A stretch of DNA of 64,000 nt, from positions 62,001-126,000 of the forward strand of contig CP053169.1 of NCBI GenBank assembly GCA_014607495.2, written 5' to 3'. Positions 45,287 to 57,279 of the stretch are shown here, piece after piece. The stretch comes from Carposina sasakii. Taxonomy: Eukaryota > Arthropoda > Insecta > Lepidoptera > Carposinidae. A program made the translations under genes and the position numbers. The notes beneath the pieces were generated by a model that saw nothing but the letters and a program-made list of their open reading frames with translations, did not search any database and was not told where the DNA came from. Within the stretch, counting starts at the first letter, position 1, and the number at the start of each line of letters is the position of its first letter.

Positions 45287-45297
45287 GTATTAAAAAG

Positions 45298-45953
45298 GTT
45301 AACAAAAGTAATACATACTCAAATTACATAGCAAAGTTAAAGTTATTCAAGAAAAGTAAACGATTTCCATTTTATAATATAGATACCTATATTTTTTACT
45401 TTGGTCTGGGCAGGGACTGAGACTGAGATACATACATTAGATCCACTGCTGAACATAAGCCTCCCTCAAAGATCCATACTATCCTAATAAAAAAGTATCG
45501 AAAGATGTTCAACATTAATAATACAATGCTGATAATCTTGTACAAGGGTCACATAGAGGACAGCAGGTTAATTTAATTCCAGCGTCGAACGAAAGCGTCC
45601 GACGTTAAGCGTAAAAGTGGTTATTTTAACCAAATTCCAAGACATTATTCAGGCCTTTTACAAGAGAATTTTTGTGTTCTATGTTTTATTCATCGGCTTT
45701 GAAGCTGGAAGTGGTGAAGAAATATGTTTTTATTTGTCCGAGACTTTGGAGCTTAGCATATTTTTGGATATAGTTTCGATATGTGCTCTTCATTAGAATA
45801 GCCTAATGACATAAGTGATATCGGATATGAAATCGGATACAGGGAACACTAAAAATTTAAAAGGTTTTTTAGGTTTAAAAATCCACCTACTATAAAATCG
45901 ATATTTCAGCGGAGATAGTAATTATGTTTTAAAGGATATTCGCCATATATATA
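45298..45953. other. No recognised feature
   Basis: AT-rich sequence with a weak family D-like word (GATCCACTGCTGAACATAAG at 45439). Confidence 0.3.
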
Positions 45954-46516
45954 CAGGATATTTTTTGGTCGTCAACGTTCCCGAATACTAAAGAATCTCC
46001 CCATCATCACGATCATTTATTTTTTCATGGAAGCATACCTGGGAAGTGACTGGTTCCCAAGATATTAGGGTCCAAAGTTAAGTAAATAGACTGCGTTTTT
46101 TGCATAAATGCACATAGACGCGTGTAACAAGATTTTTTCACGAAAAATAATTAAAATCTGGCTATAAGAAAACTAACACAAACACAAAAACTATGAATTG
46201 CGCCCGATCAAGTAATTGAATTTAAAAAAAAAAAAAAATACATCGTTTCCCTGCATTTTTTGGTATAAACTTACTTTATTTGATGTATAGAGTACGTACC
46301 CTTCGTAAAGAGTGTAACAAGATTTTTTCACTAAAAATAATTAAAATCTGGCTATAAGAAAACTAACACAAACACAAAAACTATGAATTTCGCCCGATCA
46401 AGTAATTGATTTTAAAAAAATGACATCGTTTCCCTGCATTTTTTGGTATAAACTTACTTTATTTGATGTATAAAGTACGTACCCTTCGTAAAGGGTGGCA
46501 ACGAAAAAACATCCTG
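45954..46516 (-). mobile_element. Family A TIR element with internal 190-bp tandem duplication
   Basis: Left CAGGATATTTTTTGGTCGTC, right GCAACGAAAAAACATCCTG, TA flanks. The segment 46122-46311, starting GTGTAACAAGATTTTTTCAC, is repeated from 46312 to about 46489 with few differences. This accounts for the element's extra length over the usual 375 bp. Confidence 0.75.
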
Positions 46517-46551
46517 TATAGATAGGTACACTATATTATGATTATAAAATT

Positions 46552-46775
46552 ATAGGTGTAACAGAAATATAGAGAACCTATTTCCAAAATTTGAGACTCG
46601 AAATCCCATTTTTATTTTTCAAAATTATATGAACATTCTTAAGTTGTTTAGAAATTCTACATACTATCTAAATTAAACATGTGATTTCGAGTCTGAAATT
46701 TTGTAGATAGGTTCCTTTTAGTGGGCTATTTACTTATTTGCTTCTCGCTTAACATACCCCTTTTGTTACACCTTG
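46552..46775. mobile_element. Family B TIR element
   Basis: GGTGTAACAGAAATATAGAG at the left, lacking the first bases and a short internal part, and CGCTTAACATACCCCTTTTG plus TTACACCTTG at the right. The interior AGAACCTATTTCCAAAATTT and AATTTTGTAGATAGGTTCC are near-inverted, so the whole element is close to a hairpin. Confidence 0.7.
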
Positions 46776-49700
46776 TATACAATTCTACTTAAAACCCAAA
46801 GTAAACGTAGCAAGCAATCTCCTAAAATCTTCTGCAATTCTAGTACTTACAACACCTGTACGTCCATAAATAAGCAAAGTTGATATATTACAGTAATATG
46901 TTGTTTATATTAACGAACGATATAGTGGAGTTCTCTTACAATTTATGAGGTGCTAGTAAGCGGGCTTCTTTGTTATTAAATGTTTATGTGACGTATAATC
47001 TTATTCTCTGCGTTGTAGCACTATATTATTTAGTAAAGAATAAAAGAAATACCATTTTGTGGTTAGTTGAATCGTAAAAGGGGTAAAGTATCTTAACGTA
47101 TTATTTTTAAGATAACTACGAATAGAAAGTGCAAACACAATATCGACTCCTTATTTGAATGTACCTTGCGCTGTTAATCGTTGTACTATTTGTAACCTCT
47201 TGAAAACGATATGTCGACCGATCTTATTGATTTGTGTAAAGGAGATTGGGAAACCAATGTATGGGGTCTGGACCCAGCCCTCAATAGTAACATATGATAT
47301 ACCATTGGATAGGGCCTTTTAAACGCAACATTATTATAAACTAAACTTAAACTAAAGATTTATTATTCATCCTGCACATCAAGAATCGCGTTTCTTCCAA
47401 CTTGGTTTCGATCAATTAATATATATAATATACATAGCAATAATAATAATATGTTCTTACTCTTCGTGGCGTGACTGTATCCTTCTACGCAGCATCCACA
47501 CATTTTCTGCGGTTATATGCAATATGCTACCTTTTTTTGTCAATATGCAACTGGACGAGCAGATCGTCGACCTGATGGTAAGAGCCACGTCTGCCCATGG
47601 ACATTGTAGTGCCAAACAGTAACTAATCAATTACCGTATTATACTACCCTGCGCCCGCCACACCGAGACGACAGTTACTACGAGTAGGTACCATACGTTC
47701 AGTAATTTCACTAGCTTCAGTGTTCTTTGGTACCTTACTTAATAGTAGTACCTAAATTACAATAAAATTTTAATAATTATACGATCCTCTGAAAGTTCGC
47801 ACGCAATATTGCCTGCTCCGTGACCCGCAACTAATTAATTTTGGCTATTTTCGAACTCAAGCCGGATTTCCGATAAGCTTTGCGGATCGGATTGAGAACT
47901 CCTTGTAAAAACAGTGGAGCGTATTGACGAACATCAAAAGTCCTTAAAGTCCGGCAGATATTATAGTCACTACATGAAATGTCACTTAAAATGTCATTCA
48001 AAATTAGTTTGGTCACTATCACTGACTTTTTCGGATACAGGATCTCATTTGAGATCTTGCAGTGCTAGGCTATCCCATTTTCGGGAATACAGCCTCGTGT
48101 ATAATATCGTAGTCAAATCATTTTGATAGTCATTTCATGAAATGGTCGGTTAGTTCAGCTTAGTATCATGAAATGATCAATTCATTATTATTATATGGTC
48201 AACAGCATTTTGACCATTTCATTATATATCTGATTCAACGATACGGCCACAACATATACATTACCTATATTACCTACAGACATTACCTATATTTCTATGT
48301 ACGTTTCATTTTAGTCTTGACGCATATAAATACCTTCCTACTAATATTGTAATTTAAAACTTTGTGAAAATGGATTTTTTTTTTAATATTTTGAATGTTT
48401 GTATATTCTTCACACATAACTTATCTATTGAATGAATTTTGATGACACTGCGTAGTTTTGTAGCTTAATACATCAAGTATTATGCTGAAGCAGACATTTA
48501 ACATTTTAAATTATTGTCAATTTTACTAAACGTAACTAAAAAAACTTAAAATATTCCAACAAAGACCTTCACTTCCAAAATTATATCTCGCTCAACGCTT
48601 TAAATACGGCTAAAAACTAATTAACTCCAAAGTTACGCAAACCGCAGTATAATATAGAAAACCCATATAACATAGCCGCAAGGGCATTTTATTATTCACC
48701 CGATGCCTATGGTTCCCGCGGGACGAACATGTCAGCAAAATAAATGTCATTCGACCGAACAACTCGGCAAATTATATCATAAATAATGAAAACTTTCGGC
48801 CTTAGGACAAAATGGAATTTTTGAGTTGTGCCCCTATTCACCCGAGGCAGTCGAGCGTGGAAAACGTCAAAGGATTCGCTCGAATTGTGAGTCCTTTACT
48901 TATTGAAGGAAATGATACATAATAGACAGAGTTATGGGATTGTAGAAATGTTATTGTGTGCTGGAGTGGAAAAATAATGATTTAGGCAGATTTAAATATG
49001 CAAAAATTGTATTTAAAAAGCCCTCTGTGAAAAGAGGAGTGATTAAAGGAACATCTTTTATTCCACGGTATGGGCGTTCCGATAAAAGAAAAAGATTTTT
49101 CACGGTATGTAACATGATCCAATAGTCCTTATATATTAATAGGTCCTTAAAGATTTTAAAATGACGTGTCATTATCGTCTATATGGACTTTGGTGTATAT
49201 TTTTTTATATATTTTTTTAGTAGACCATGAATAGTCTCTGGTGTCAAAAAGATATCAGCAGTTGGAACATATTGAAGTTGTTAGAAAATTTATAAAACTG
49301 TAACAGGATCCCAATGCAAAACAAAAATACGTTTTAATTGCCGATATCAGGAATCCTCGTTGATGTGATTGACCCAAGTCTGAAGACAATAGAGTAGTGA
49401 AGAGAAAGCCCCAACTAAGCGGCAGCTGTATGCTGTATAGATAGAAAGCTTCATAAACTTGAATAGATGGTGCTGAAATATCGCCTTAATCCAACATTTC
49501 GTACAAATCAGCATATTCGGTTCGTAGGATGCTCGATAATTTGATTTGACTCACACTGCATAAACGATTCAATTCACATTCAGTGATTAAAGATGTTTCA
49601 TTTGTTCGGCTTCGAATTCGAAAAACAATTATCTCGAATGACAGCTTACTAGGTATCGATTAGCATTTTTGAGAAGGTTCTTGAAAACAATTTTACTCAA

Positions 49701-49939
49701 ACCACCACCACCATTAAAGATGGCGTGATATTGCGTTAAAACGGTCGCTATATAACGGCACCGCTATCTTACGAAATCATAACTTTACGAAGAAACTAAA
49801 GAAAAACATGTTTATATTTATTATTAGGTTACTTTTAAATCAAATCAAAATAAAATTCACAATATTTACAACTATTAGGCAAATAATAACTTTGATAAGT
49901 CCTTATAATTTAATGGCTAAAGGACAAATTAATAAAACA
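46776..49939. other. Long stretch without gene or known repeat
   Basis: About 3.2 kb, the largest repeat-poor block of the window. 48131-48240 has several ATTTCATGAAAT-like palindromic words. Open frames (47831-48126, 48951-49172) show no motif. If a host gene's intron lies in the window, this is a good candidate, but nothing proves it. Confidence 0.35.
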
Positions 49940-50785
49940 CTAGCTCAACCTTCAACTTCAATCGTGTCAATTACGTAGCCTATGTGTTATTCTGTTGCTA
50001 TGTAACTGTCAAGTTTCACCAAAAACCATCTAATAGTTTTCGATTGTAAAAATACAAATATAAATTTTTCACAAACGTTCACATTTTTAATATTAGCAGG
50101 ATATCAATGTCAAAATGTACTTAGTCAATTTGTGTTGTGAAACATCCAAGACCGCCCTTAAAAACCTTTAATACAATATTGACTATCTAAATCTATAAAA
50201 TAATTTATAAGAAAAAAATACATGCAAATTTACAAGCTCACAAAAAATATTATTTAGGTACCAAATTATACATTTTATAAGGGTCGTTTAAGTATTCGTA
50301 GGTAAAATATTCTAAAACACCCTCAAACTACGAGTAGAATCAATATTTTCAAATCCATCAGAAATTCCAAACGTAGAAATAAAGCGTGGATATATCAAAA
50401 ATATCATGCAGCTATCAACCGATATTTATTTCCGTATTTCTATGTTGTTTCACGGAAACCACGGGAAATATTCCGTAGTCGGGCGGCGTGTGTTGACCGC
50501 GCTCTTCACAAATATGCGGGATTTACTCTGCATGTACACAACGTGACTTGAATAGAGGAAACCTGGACGAAGGACCGAGAAAAGGTGGTTTAACAAAGTT
50601 TGTTTATAGGAAACTTGTGGACGCCTGTGTCAGAGTAACTTTCGCATTCACATAATACTCGTACTAGTGGCAGCCTGTGACTAAATGCGTGCGTTTGACT
50701 GCAAAAACTTTCCGTCGTACTTCCACAATGATTAGATTACTAGTGTACAAAATTTTACTTATTTCTGTTCAGCATGATGTAGGTA
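49940..50785. other. Helitron remnants; no gene
   Basis: TTTTTAATATTAGCAGGA (50085-50103, complement of a TCCTGCTAATATT start) and a second remnant at 50612-50705 (GTGGACGCCTGTGTCAGAGT, CTTTCGCATTCACATAATAC) resemble Helitron termini. Confidence 0.4.
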
Positions 50786-51420
50786 TGTTACCGGAAACGT
50801 ATGAAATCTAGGAATTGTATACAAATCCTAGGAAATGTATACAATTCCGAAGCTATTTAGAAAATCTATAAAATATTGTTTCAAAAACTATTTAATATTT
50901 AGTTATCCTGGGAAATCCTGTACATTTCCTAGGAATCGTATATAATTCCAATATCGTATTAGGAAATGTATAAAAATAATGCTTTCTGTAATAAAACACG
51001 TTAAAACGAGAACCATAAGCAAATAATTAAACTTTCTGCAGAGGATAATCTCTCTTAGGAGGATAGTCTTTAACTTAAATATGTAACCTAACACCGTAGA
51101 AATCGACGGCAGCGCTCATTCTTCTAACCTATATTGCAAGATTCGGATCCGCCGAAGAAGGACGCACGCCTTTGTATAGTACAGTTTACTTACGCAGCAC
51201 CAGCGCGATCGCCTGATCAGAGGAAGCAATACCCTCCCCTCGCTGATATCTCGAATGTTTTATTTACATTTCCGATTGCTATTTAGGAAATATATAGATT
51301 TCCTACGAAATGTGTCTAATATAATTTTATTCACACATTTCCGTGCTATTTAAGGAATTACATACATTTCCTAGGAATTGTATAAAATGACGGATTAGGT
51401 ACATACATTTCCATTAACAG
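50786..51420. mobile_element. Long-TIR element with subterminal palindromes
   Basis: Outer ends ATGTTACCGGAAACGTATG and ACATACATTTCCATTAAC are inverted. Inside each end are repeated words around TCCTAGGAA with GTATAC-AATTCC. The words lie at about 50815-50970 on the left and 51290-51390 on the right, mostly inverted between sides. The centre (51070-51240) is GC-richer and unique. Foldback or hAT-like; no transposase ORF. Confidence 0.5.
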
Positions 51421-52311
51421 GTACATTACACTTATACATAAATACAAAACAGTGCTTACAAACTGTGTGGACAAAGGGACTATACATACTTATATAAAGC
51501 TTATATAATTAAATTAAATACAACTCGGATTCAAACAATGCAATGCATATTATACCTATTCCGCATCAGTAGTCGCAAGTCTAACATTAAATGATCACAT
51601 TTTTTTTTTCACATATCCTCCCTCATCATTCTTCTTCCAGAAGTGAGACCGTAAATTTTTTGTATATTCAAATAGCATTAGAAAAATATAGAATTGCGAC
51701 ATATTTTTAGAGGTAACCAATTGATTGAAAAAGTCTAGTAGTTTTGAGAGTACGTGAATATAATTGGCAATATCAAGTTGTACGACCATAAAGGGGGTGG
51801 ATCGGTATTCGATAACTATTCGGGAATTCGCTCTATTGTACAATTACATTTTTTGATGAACTAGTTTGTCGTATCACCGTAATTAAAAAAAGCTTTTTGT
51901 AGTGACCGTTGTACTGAATCAGATTTATCAGTTATAACAAAGCTGATAAAATCTGAAGAATTTTCTACAAAATTGTACTCTTAAATGCACAATCAGCATT
52001 TAATTCAATAAAAATACCACATGAAAGCCAAATAAATAATTTATGTAAACAGCAAAGTATACCAAATTTTTGGTAGGATCAGCTGTATACCCGCTATCCG
52101 CCATTTTGGGAAAGGCAAAGGAAATGGAGATAAACTGCCAAACATATATCATTTTATGCCAATGGAAGTTTTTACTTTTAGCGAATTATTCACAAAACAT
52201 TTTTGATAAATTGTTGGGTTAATATTATTATTTGGGTTATGTGCTCATTTTCCGCGTAAAATATAATAAAATATTTTATGATTGTTGTTGGAAATATTAC
52301 CTTCACATTTT
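51421..52311. other. No recognised feature
   Basis: AT-rich. A frame at 51595-51843 (minus) shows no motif. Confidence 0.3.
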
Positions 52312-52320
52312 GTTTTTTAT

Positions 52321-52642
52321 AAAATTATTAATAAAAGAAAATGGATTTTTTTTTTCACCCGAGTGGGAATCGAACCCACGACCACTGCAAACCGTGCCAG
52401 CCGCTATAACCACTAAGCCACTGGGTCAATTACTCGGATGACGAAATTTACCATCTCTTTTCTAAATTACATATTGGCAACGTTATTTTTCATCCCGATA
52501 GCTATACACTAGCCAAATCTCGGCAAACAAAGCTGAATCCCTCAGCACAATGTTTAAAGATGAAACGATCAACCATATCTTAACGGATTATATTAATGGA
52601 GAAGTGTTTTTATAAATTTATCTTAGTCAGGATATTATATAT
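52321..52642 (-). mobile_element. tRNA-ended retroposon (family T), long copy
   Basis: Same structure as 12167-12499 through the whole leader (ACGGATTATATTAATGGAGA; TTCATCCCGATAGCTATACA on the plus strand) and tRNA-like module (GGGAATCGAACCCACGACCA). It is followed at 52643-52672 by a second copy of the terminal AAAATTATTAATAAAGAAAA, suggesting a tandem or double insertion. GTTTTTT on both sides may be the target duplication. Confidence 0.75.
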
Positions 52643-52944
52643 TATAAAATTATTAATAAAGAAAATGGAAAAGTTTTTTGCTTATGCGATAGGAAATCTC
52701 TGCGGTTTTTCTATAAGGAAAGCGAATAAGCGTATGTACTATGTATAAGTATTCTTCTATAATTTATTCTTCTGTAATATAGAGATCGGGATAAATCCAA
52801 AATATTTTTAAATTTCAAACTCATCTTTAGAAGATAAATAATAATCAACAAACCGCGAACAGTATAAGTACATATAGCACAGTATAGCAATAGTCTAAAT
52901 AATGCCCTTAAATAAGGCTCGACATATTTATACCTATACAATAA

Positions 52945-53247
52945 CTAGCTAACCCGGCAAACGTTGTTTTGCCATGTAAAAGGGGTTGATCCTAGAGGGG
53001 TGAAAATTCATGGTTGTATGTATTTTTGTATGCTGTATCATAAAAAAATAAAAACAAAAAATTTTGTCAAAAAAATAAAATAAAAATTTAGGGATGGGCC
53101 ACCCTTAACATTTAGGGGGATGAAAAATAGATGTTGTCCGATTCTCCACCCTAACCGATATGCATGCTAAGATTTACGAAAATCGGTCGAGCCGTTTCGG
53201 AGGAGTTTAACTTCTAACACCGTGACACGAGAATTTTATATATTAGA
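52945..53247 (-). mobile_element. Helitron-like element, distinct family
   Basis: Minus strand: starts TCTAATATATAAAATTCTCG, ends AACGTTTGCCGGGTTAGCTAG (last 20: ACGTTTGCCGGGTTAGCTAG). A (52944) and T (53248) flank. The interior includes ACGGCTCGACCGATTTTCGT. The 3' hairpin differs from the GGACG/CGTCC type. Confidence 0.65.
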
Positions 53248-53424
53248 TAGTATATTTAAGGTCACAATTCAGCTTTCTGTTACTACAAGTTAGTTATTCG
53301 CGATTCTGTTTGAAAAATTAAGTATTTACCTATCACGTTGAGTTATACCTATTTAATAAGACTTGCTCAATCATTGTCCATCTATTTTACTTGTATTTAT
53401 CACAACAAGTCTGTCATCATTCTG

Positions 53425-53790
53425 TTGCATATGACTACTCCTACACTGTCTATGCAGTCAAGCTGTGGAACTTACTACCGCACACCATACGTGATTTTCC
53501 TACAATTGACATATTTAAGAGACAAGTAAAGGCATACTACCTTTCTCTTCCTTGGTAGGTCTGTCGGTTATTTTATTATTGTAAGATACTTTTATTGTAA
53601 GTCTATGTAGGTTAGGTTTATTTATTTGGTATTGTGTACACATACAATCTACCCTTTTCACCCAAATTTCGCTATCACAAGTGGTCTGCTGGAAGAAATC
53701 TCTTATAGGGATGAGCACGCCTTTGTACATTGTCAATGTAAAATGTTTTTTCCATATAAAATGTCTGTGTACAATAAAGAATAGAATAGA
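53425..53790 (+). pseudogene. LINE ORF2 C-terminus and 3' UTR
   Basis: The frame ending at the TAG 53556-53558 reads AVKLWNLLPHTIRDFPTIDI then FKRQVKAYYLSLPW, the usual C-terminal block of Jockey/CR1-type LINEs. A 3' UTR of about 200 bp follows, ending in ACAATAAAGAATAGAATAGA, a short repetitive tail. Everything upstream is missing, so a 5'-truncated dead copy. Confidence 0.75.
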
Positions 53791-54120
53791 ACAAGGTATA
53801 CCGGTTGATAGTTTAGTACTTTTCTCTCATTATTTGAGCACATCAATAATATAAGCAAATATTTTGTGCCCAAAAAAATTGACAATATAAACAGAATTTT
53901 CTTCTAAACTCCTTTACAAAACCCAGCTTAGTTAAATTCATATTAAAATTTCTTGCTCAAGCGACATGTCTATTGCGGTTTTTGCCCCGGGCTGGCTGAA
54001 ATTAGCTGGTTCTACCTCGAAATTGGCATCGAGATCCCTTTGACAAGACACTGACCTCAAGGTGCTCCCTCGTCGGGGTTATGTTAGTATTTTTGAAATA
54101 TTACTATAGATACTATGCAT
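53791..54120. other. No recognised feature
   Basis: Short AT-rich spacer between a LINE 3' end and a SINE. Confidence 0.35.
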
Positions 54121-54375
54121 TTCGGCCGACTGGTCTAGTAGGTAGTGACCCTGCCTGCGACGCCATAGGTCTTGGGTTCGAATCCCGGTAGGTGCAAACA
54201 TTGATATGATGAATATCGATGTTTGTTTCCGAGTCATGGATGTTTCTATACTTATCTATGTATTTATATATACCGTTGCTTAGTACCCACGACACAAGAC
54301 CTTAGGGATCTTAGTGTGGGACTAGGTTAATGTGTTGTGTAGTGTGTGAATATTTATTTATTTATTTATTTACAT
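54121..54375 (+). mobile_element. tRNA-derived SINE (family S2), full copy
   Basis: tRNA-like head with A-box CGACTGGTCTAGTAGGTAGT and B-box GGGTTCGAATCCCGGTAGGT. The body contains ATCGATGTTTGTTTCCGAGT and CCACGACACAAGACCTTAGG. Ends in a (TTTA)n tail followed by a CATTA repeat. Confidence 0.8.
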
Positions 54376-54395
54376 TACATTACATTACTGTAATA

Positions 54396-54450
54396 TTTCA
54401 TAGCCTTGTGGCGTGCCCTGAGAGAGGCCTACGTCCAGCAGTGGACTGCT
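54396..54450 (-). repeat. Family D fragment
   Basis: CTTGTGGCGTGCCCTGAGAG and GTCCAGCAGTGGACTGCTGA match one end of family D. Confidence 0.6.
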
Positions 54451-55299
54451 GATGACGATGACGACAGATAATATAATTACGTAAGCTGTACGTAAAATAA
54501 ATTGTATTCAGTAATTTATGCGTGATGCATGGAAACCATACAAACAAAAAATCATTTTGGATCTCAAAAATCCTAACTTTTTACTGCTATATTTGATTTT
54601 ACTGTTTGTTTTTAAATCGCTGATCTTAAAGATCCGCGAGAAGATTATAATTTAACACCTACAGTATGTACTTAACTTACTTTTATTTTATTAAATCAAG
54701 TTAAAGTTTAAATATTCTAATTTAAATATGTACATTACCGGGAAACGATGGCACGGTTGAAAGCAATTTTATGATTTCTAATGAACTGAGGAACTCTAAA
54801 AGCCATCTAAAGTTCAGTGTTTTTATAGCCGCAGAATATTCAAGAAGCCTTTTACATAAGTGAGCCTTTTAATGTGATGGCTAAATACTACTCTATAGAA
54901 GACCAGTCAAGCCTCAAAATGCGATGTTGCAAGGAGTTACACACAAGAATCTTTTATTAATATGTAGGGCTATAGATATTTATTTAAAGGCAGTATCTAT
55001 TCATCGATATTTGGAAAGCTATGTTTCTTTGTAAACAAATAAATAGGCAATACATCGAAATAGCAACACATTGTTATTTATTGGTATTTTGAGTAACCGT
55101 AACGTGAGAGTACGCGTGTATTTGGAGTAGGAGATGAAGGTATAGCGTATGTTATGAAGTCGTTTAAAGAAACTTATTGCTGCACCTCGGAAACAATGCC
55201 CCGAATTCTTACGTCTTTCGATATAAGTCTACACTAGATATATTTGCCCATACAAATAGCTAAAACAAAATGGCGGAAATATAAACAGCTGATATCTAT
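54451..55299. other. No recognised feature
   Basis: AT-rich unassigned sequence. Confidence 0.3.
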
Positions 55300-55960
55300 A
55301 ACATTTTTGCTAAATATGTATTAACTGTCAGCGTTCTGGGCAGAATATCGAGGCGATATTAAACACAAATGTCAAGCGCTGGTCGTACTAGTATTGTGCT
55401 CTAGACCCCATGAAAACTACCAGCTGTTCATAAATCTGCCATTTTGTATTAAGGTATTTGTATGAAAAAATAAGCCGAGTTTGTATATCATGGGTCGTAA
55501 AATTGGGTCCAGAACATCTAATCGATGTTTTTTATGCACGTTCTCCATATTTCTCTACAGCTTCTTGGTCCTCACCACGTTGAAAGTAGACATAAATGTT
55601 TGACAGTTCACAGCCGCCGCAAAACACTTGTAGCCACATTACCCCAATTTGCTCCTTACGGCCCGGTGATACGAGGTTAACGACAGCATAAAACCGAGTT
55701 ATATGTTAGCTCACCACCTCATAACGGTCCAAATCCTGCAGATGCAGTTGTACAGTGCACCACAAGCTGGTGTATACTTGCAGTTGGGTGTGAATAATGT
55801 ACGTATGGTGAGGGAGTGGTGAGTGTAGATCTGCGTGTGGTGTATTGTGTTATTGTAGTAGGTTTTACTGTAATATATGCTTGAGTCACTAGTGTAGGTA
55901 ATAGGTTGAAAAACTTCATTTGGTAGTTCCAAATTAATACGCTCATACTTCAATCAACTA
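55300..55960 (-). other. Region with two overlapping short ORFs of unknown origin
   Basis: GC-richer than its flanks. Frames 55711-55953 (80 codons; contains YTHHSLTIRTLFTPNCKY and CRIWTV) and 55719-55946 overlap on the minus strand. The region may be a degraded repeat or LTR-like piece, since it does not look like a host exon with splice signals. I do not recognise a protein family. Confidence 0.3.
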
Positions 55961-56009
55961 TAACTGTGGATCGTAGACTGGGCTAAACAAATTTTTGAAT
56001 TTGTTGAAA

Positions 56010-56260
56010 TGGTGTAACAGAAAGGGTATGTTAAGCGAAAAGCTATGTAAATAGACCATTATAGAGAACCTATTTCCAAAATTTGAGAATGGAAATCACA
56101 TGTTTATTTTTCAATGAACATTCTCAAGTTGTTTGGGAATTCTCCATACTATCTGGAAAATTAAACATTTGATTTCGAGTCTGAAATTTTGTAGATAGGT
56201 TCCTTTTATTGGGCTATTTACATAGCTTCTTACTTAACATACCCCTTTTGTTACACCCTG
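56010..56260. mobile_element. Family B TIR element, full length
   Basis: GGTGTAACAGAAAGGGTATG, then TTAAGCGAAAAGCTATGTAA at the left, and TTAACATACCCCTTTTGTTACACCCTG (last 20: CCCCTTTTGTTACACCCTG region) at the right, followed by TA. The arms pair along most of their length. Confidence 0.75.
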
Positions 56261-56588
56261 TATGTATAAAAGTACCTGACAGACACTGTATAAATAAAGT
56301 AATTTTAACATAATACCTTCAAAGCCTATTTACTCATACAAATGAACGTTAGGTACAAAATTGTGTTCAGGTATTTAACCTTTTAATATGCTTCACGTTA
56401 AATTGTAGATGGTATTTATAAATATAGAAATAATTTCAGTTTATTTACAGATCAGCCTTTGAAACGGCAACGTTTGTAATTTATTTAACATTGATGAAAG
56501 CTTATGTAGCGTATTTGTAAATATTATTCAGTAATAATTGCAATATTAACGCATTTTTACAACACCGTAATGTAGTCTCAAATCTATA

Positions 56589-56965
56589 CACGGTGTTTTT
56601 TCGTTGCCACCCTTAACAAAGGGTACGCACTCTATACATCAAATAAAGTAAGTTTATGCCAAAAAAAATTTGTAATTTGTAATGTAATTTTTTTTTATTA
56701 CTTGATCGGGCGAAATTTATAGTGTCCACTGTTTATGCTAGTTTTTTCATAGACAGATATTAATAATTTCTCGTTAAAAAATCTTGCTTCACGCGTCAAT
56801 GTGCATTTATGCAGAAAAACGCAGTCTATAGGTATTTACTCAACTTTGGACCCTAATATTTTGCAAACCAGACACTTCCCAGGTATGCATTTATGGAGAA
56901 AAATGATCGTGATGATGAGGAGATTCCGTAGTTTTCGGGAACGTTGACGACCAAAAATCACCCTG
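56589..56965 (+). mobile_element. Family A TIR element, full length
   Basis: CACGGTGTTTTTTCGTTGCC at the left, GACCAAAAATCACCCTG at the right, TA on both sides. Interior as in other copies. Confidence 0.75.
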
Positions 56966-56979
56966 TATAGGTACATACA

Positions 56980-57279
56980 TCGCTGTCTGTACATGGAAGA
57001 TGTATGATAAAAAATATTATAGGAGACCTTTATCAACACGATAGTACCCAAAATAATGATTTTTTGGAATTTTTGTCTGTTTATCTGTGCGTTTGTGCAT
57101 GCTAATCTCAGAAACGGCTGAACCGATTTCGATTCAGTTTTCAGGAATGTATTGTGACAGGTCCCACTTAACGTACCTATAGGCTACTTTTTATCCCGGG
57201 AAAATGTTTTTATCCCGGATATTTTCAACATTTTGTTTTTTCTGTAGTCCACGCGGACGGAGTCGCGGGCGTCCACTAG
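56980..57279 (+). mobile_element. Helitron-like element, 5'-truncated
   Basis: Begins within the family at CATCGCTGTCTGTACATGGA and runs to GCGTCCACTAG (followed by T). The first 25 bases, including the TC start, are missing. It sits 15 bp after the family A element. Confidence 0.75.
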
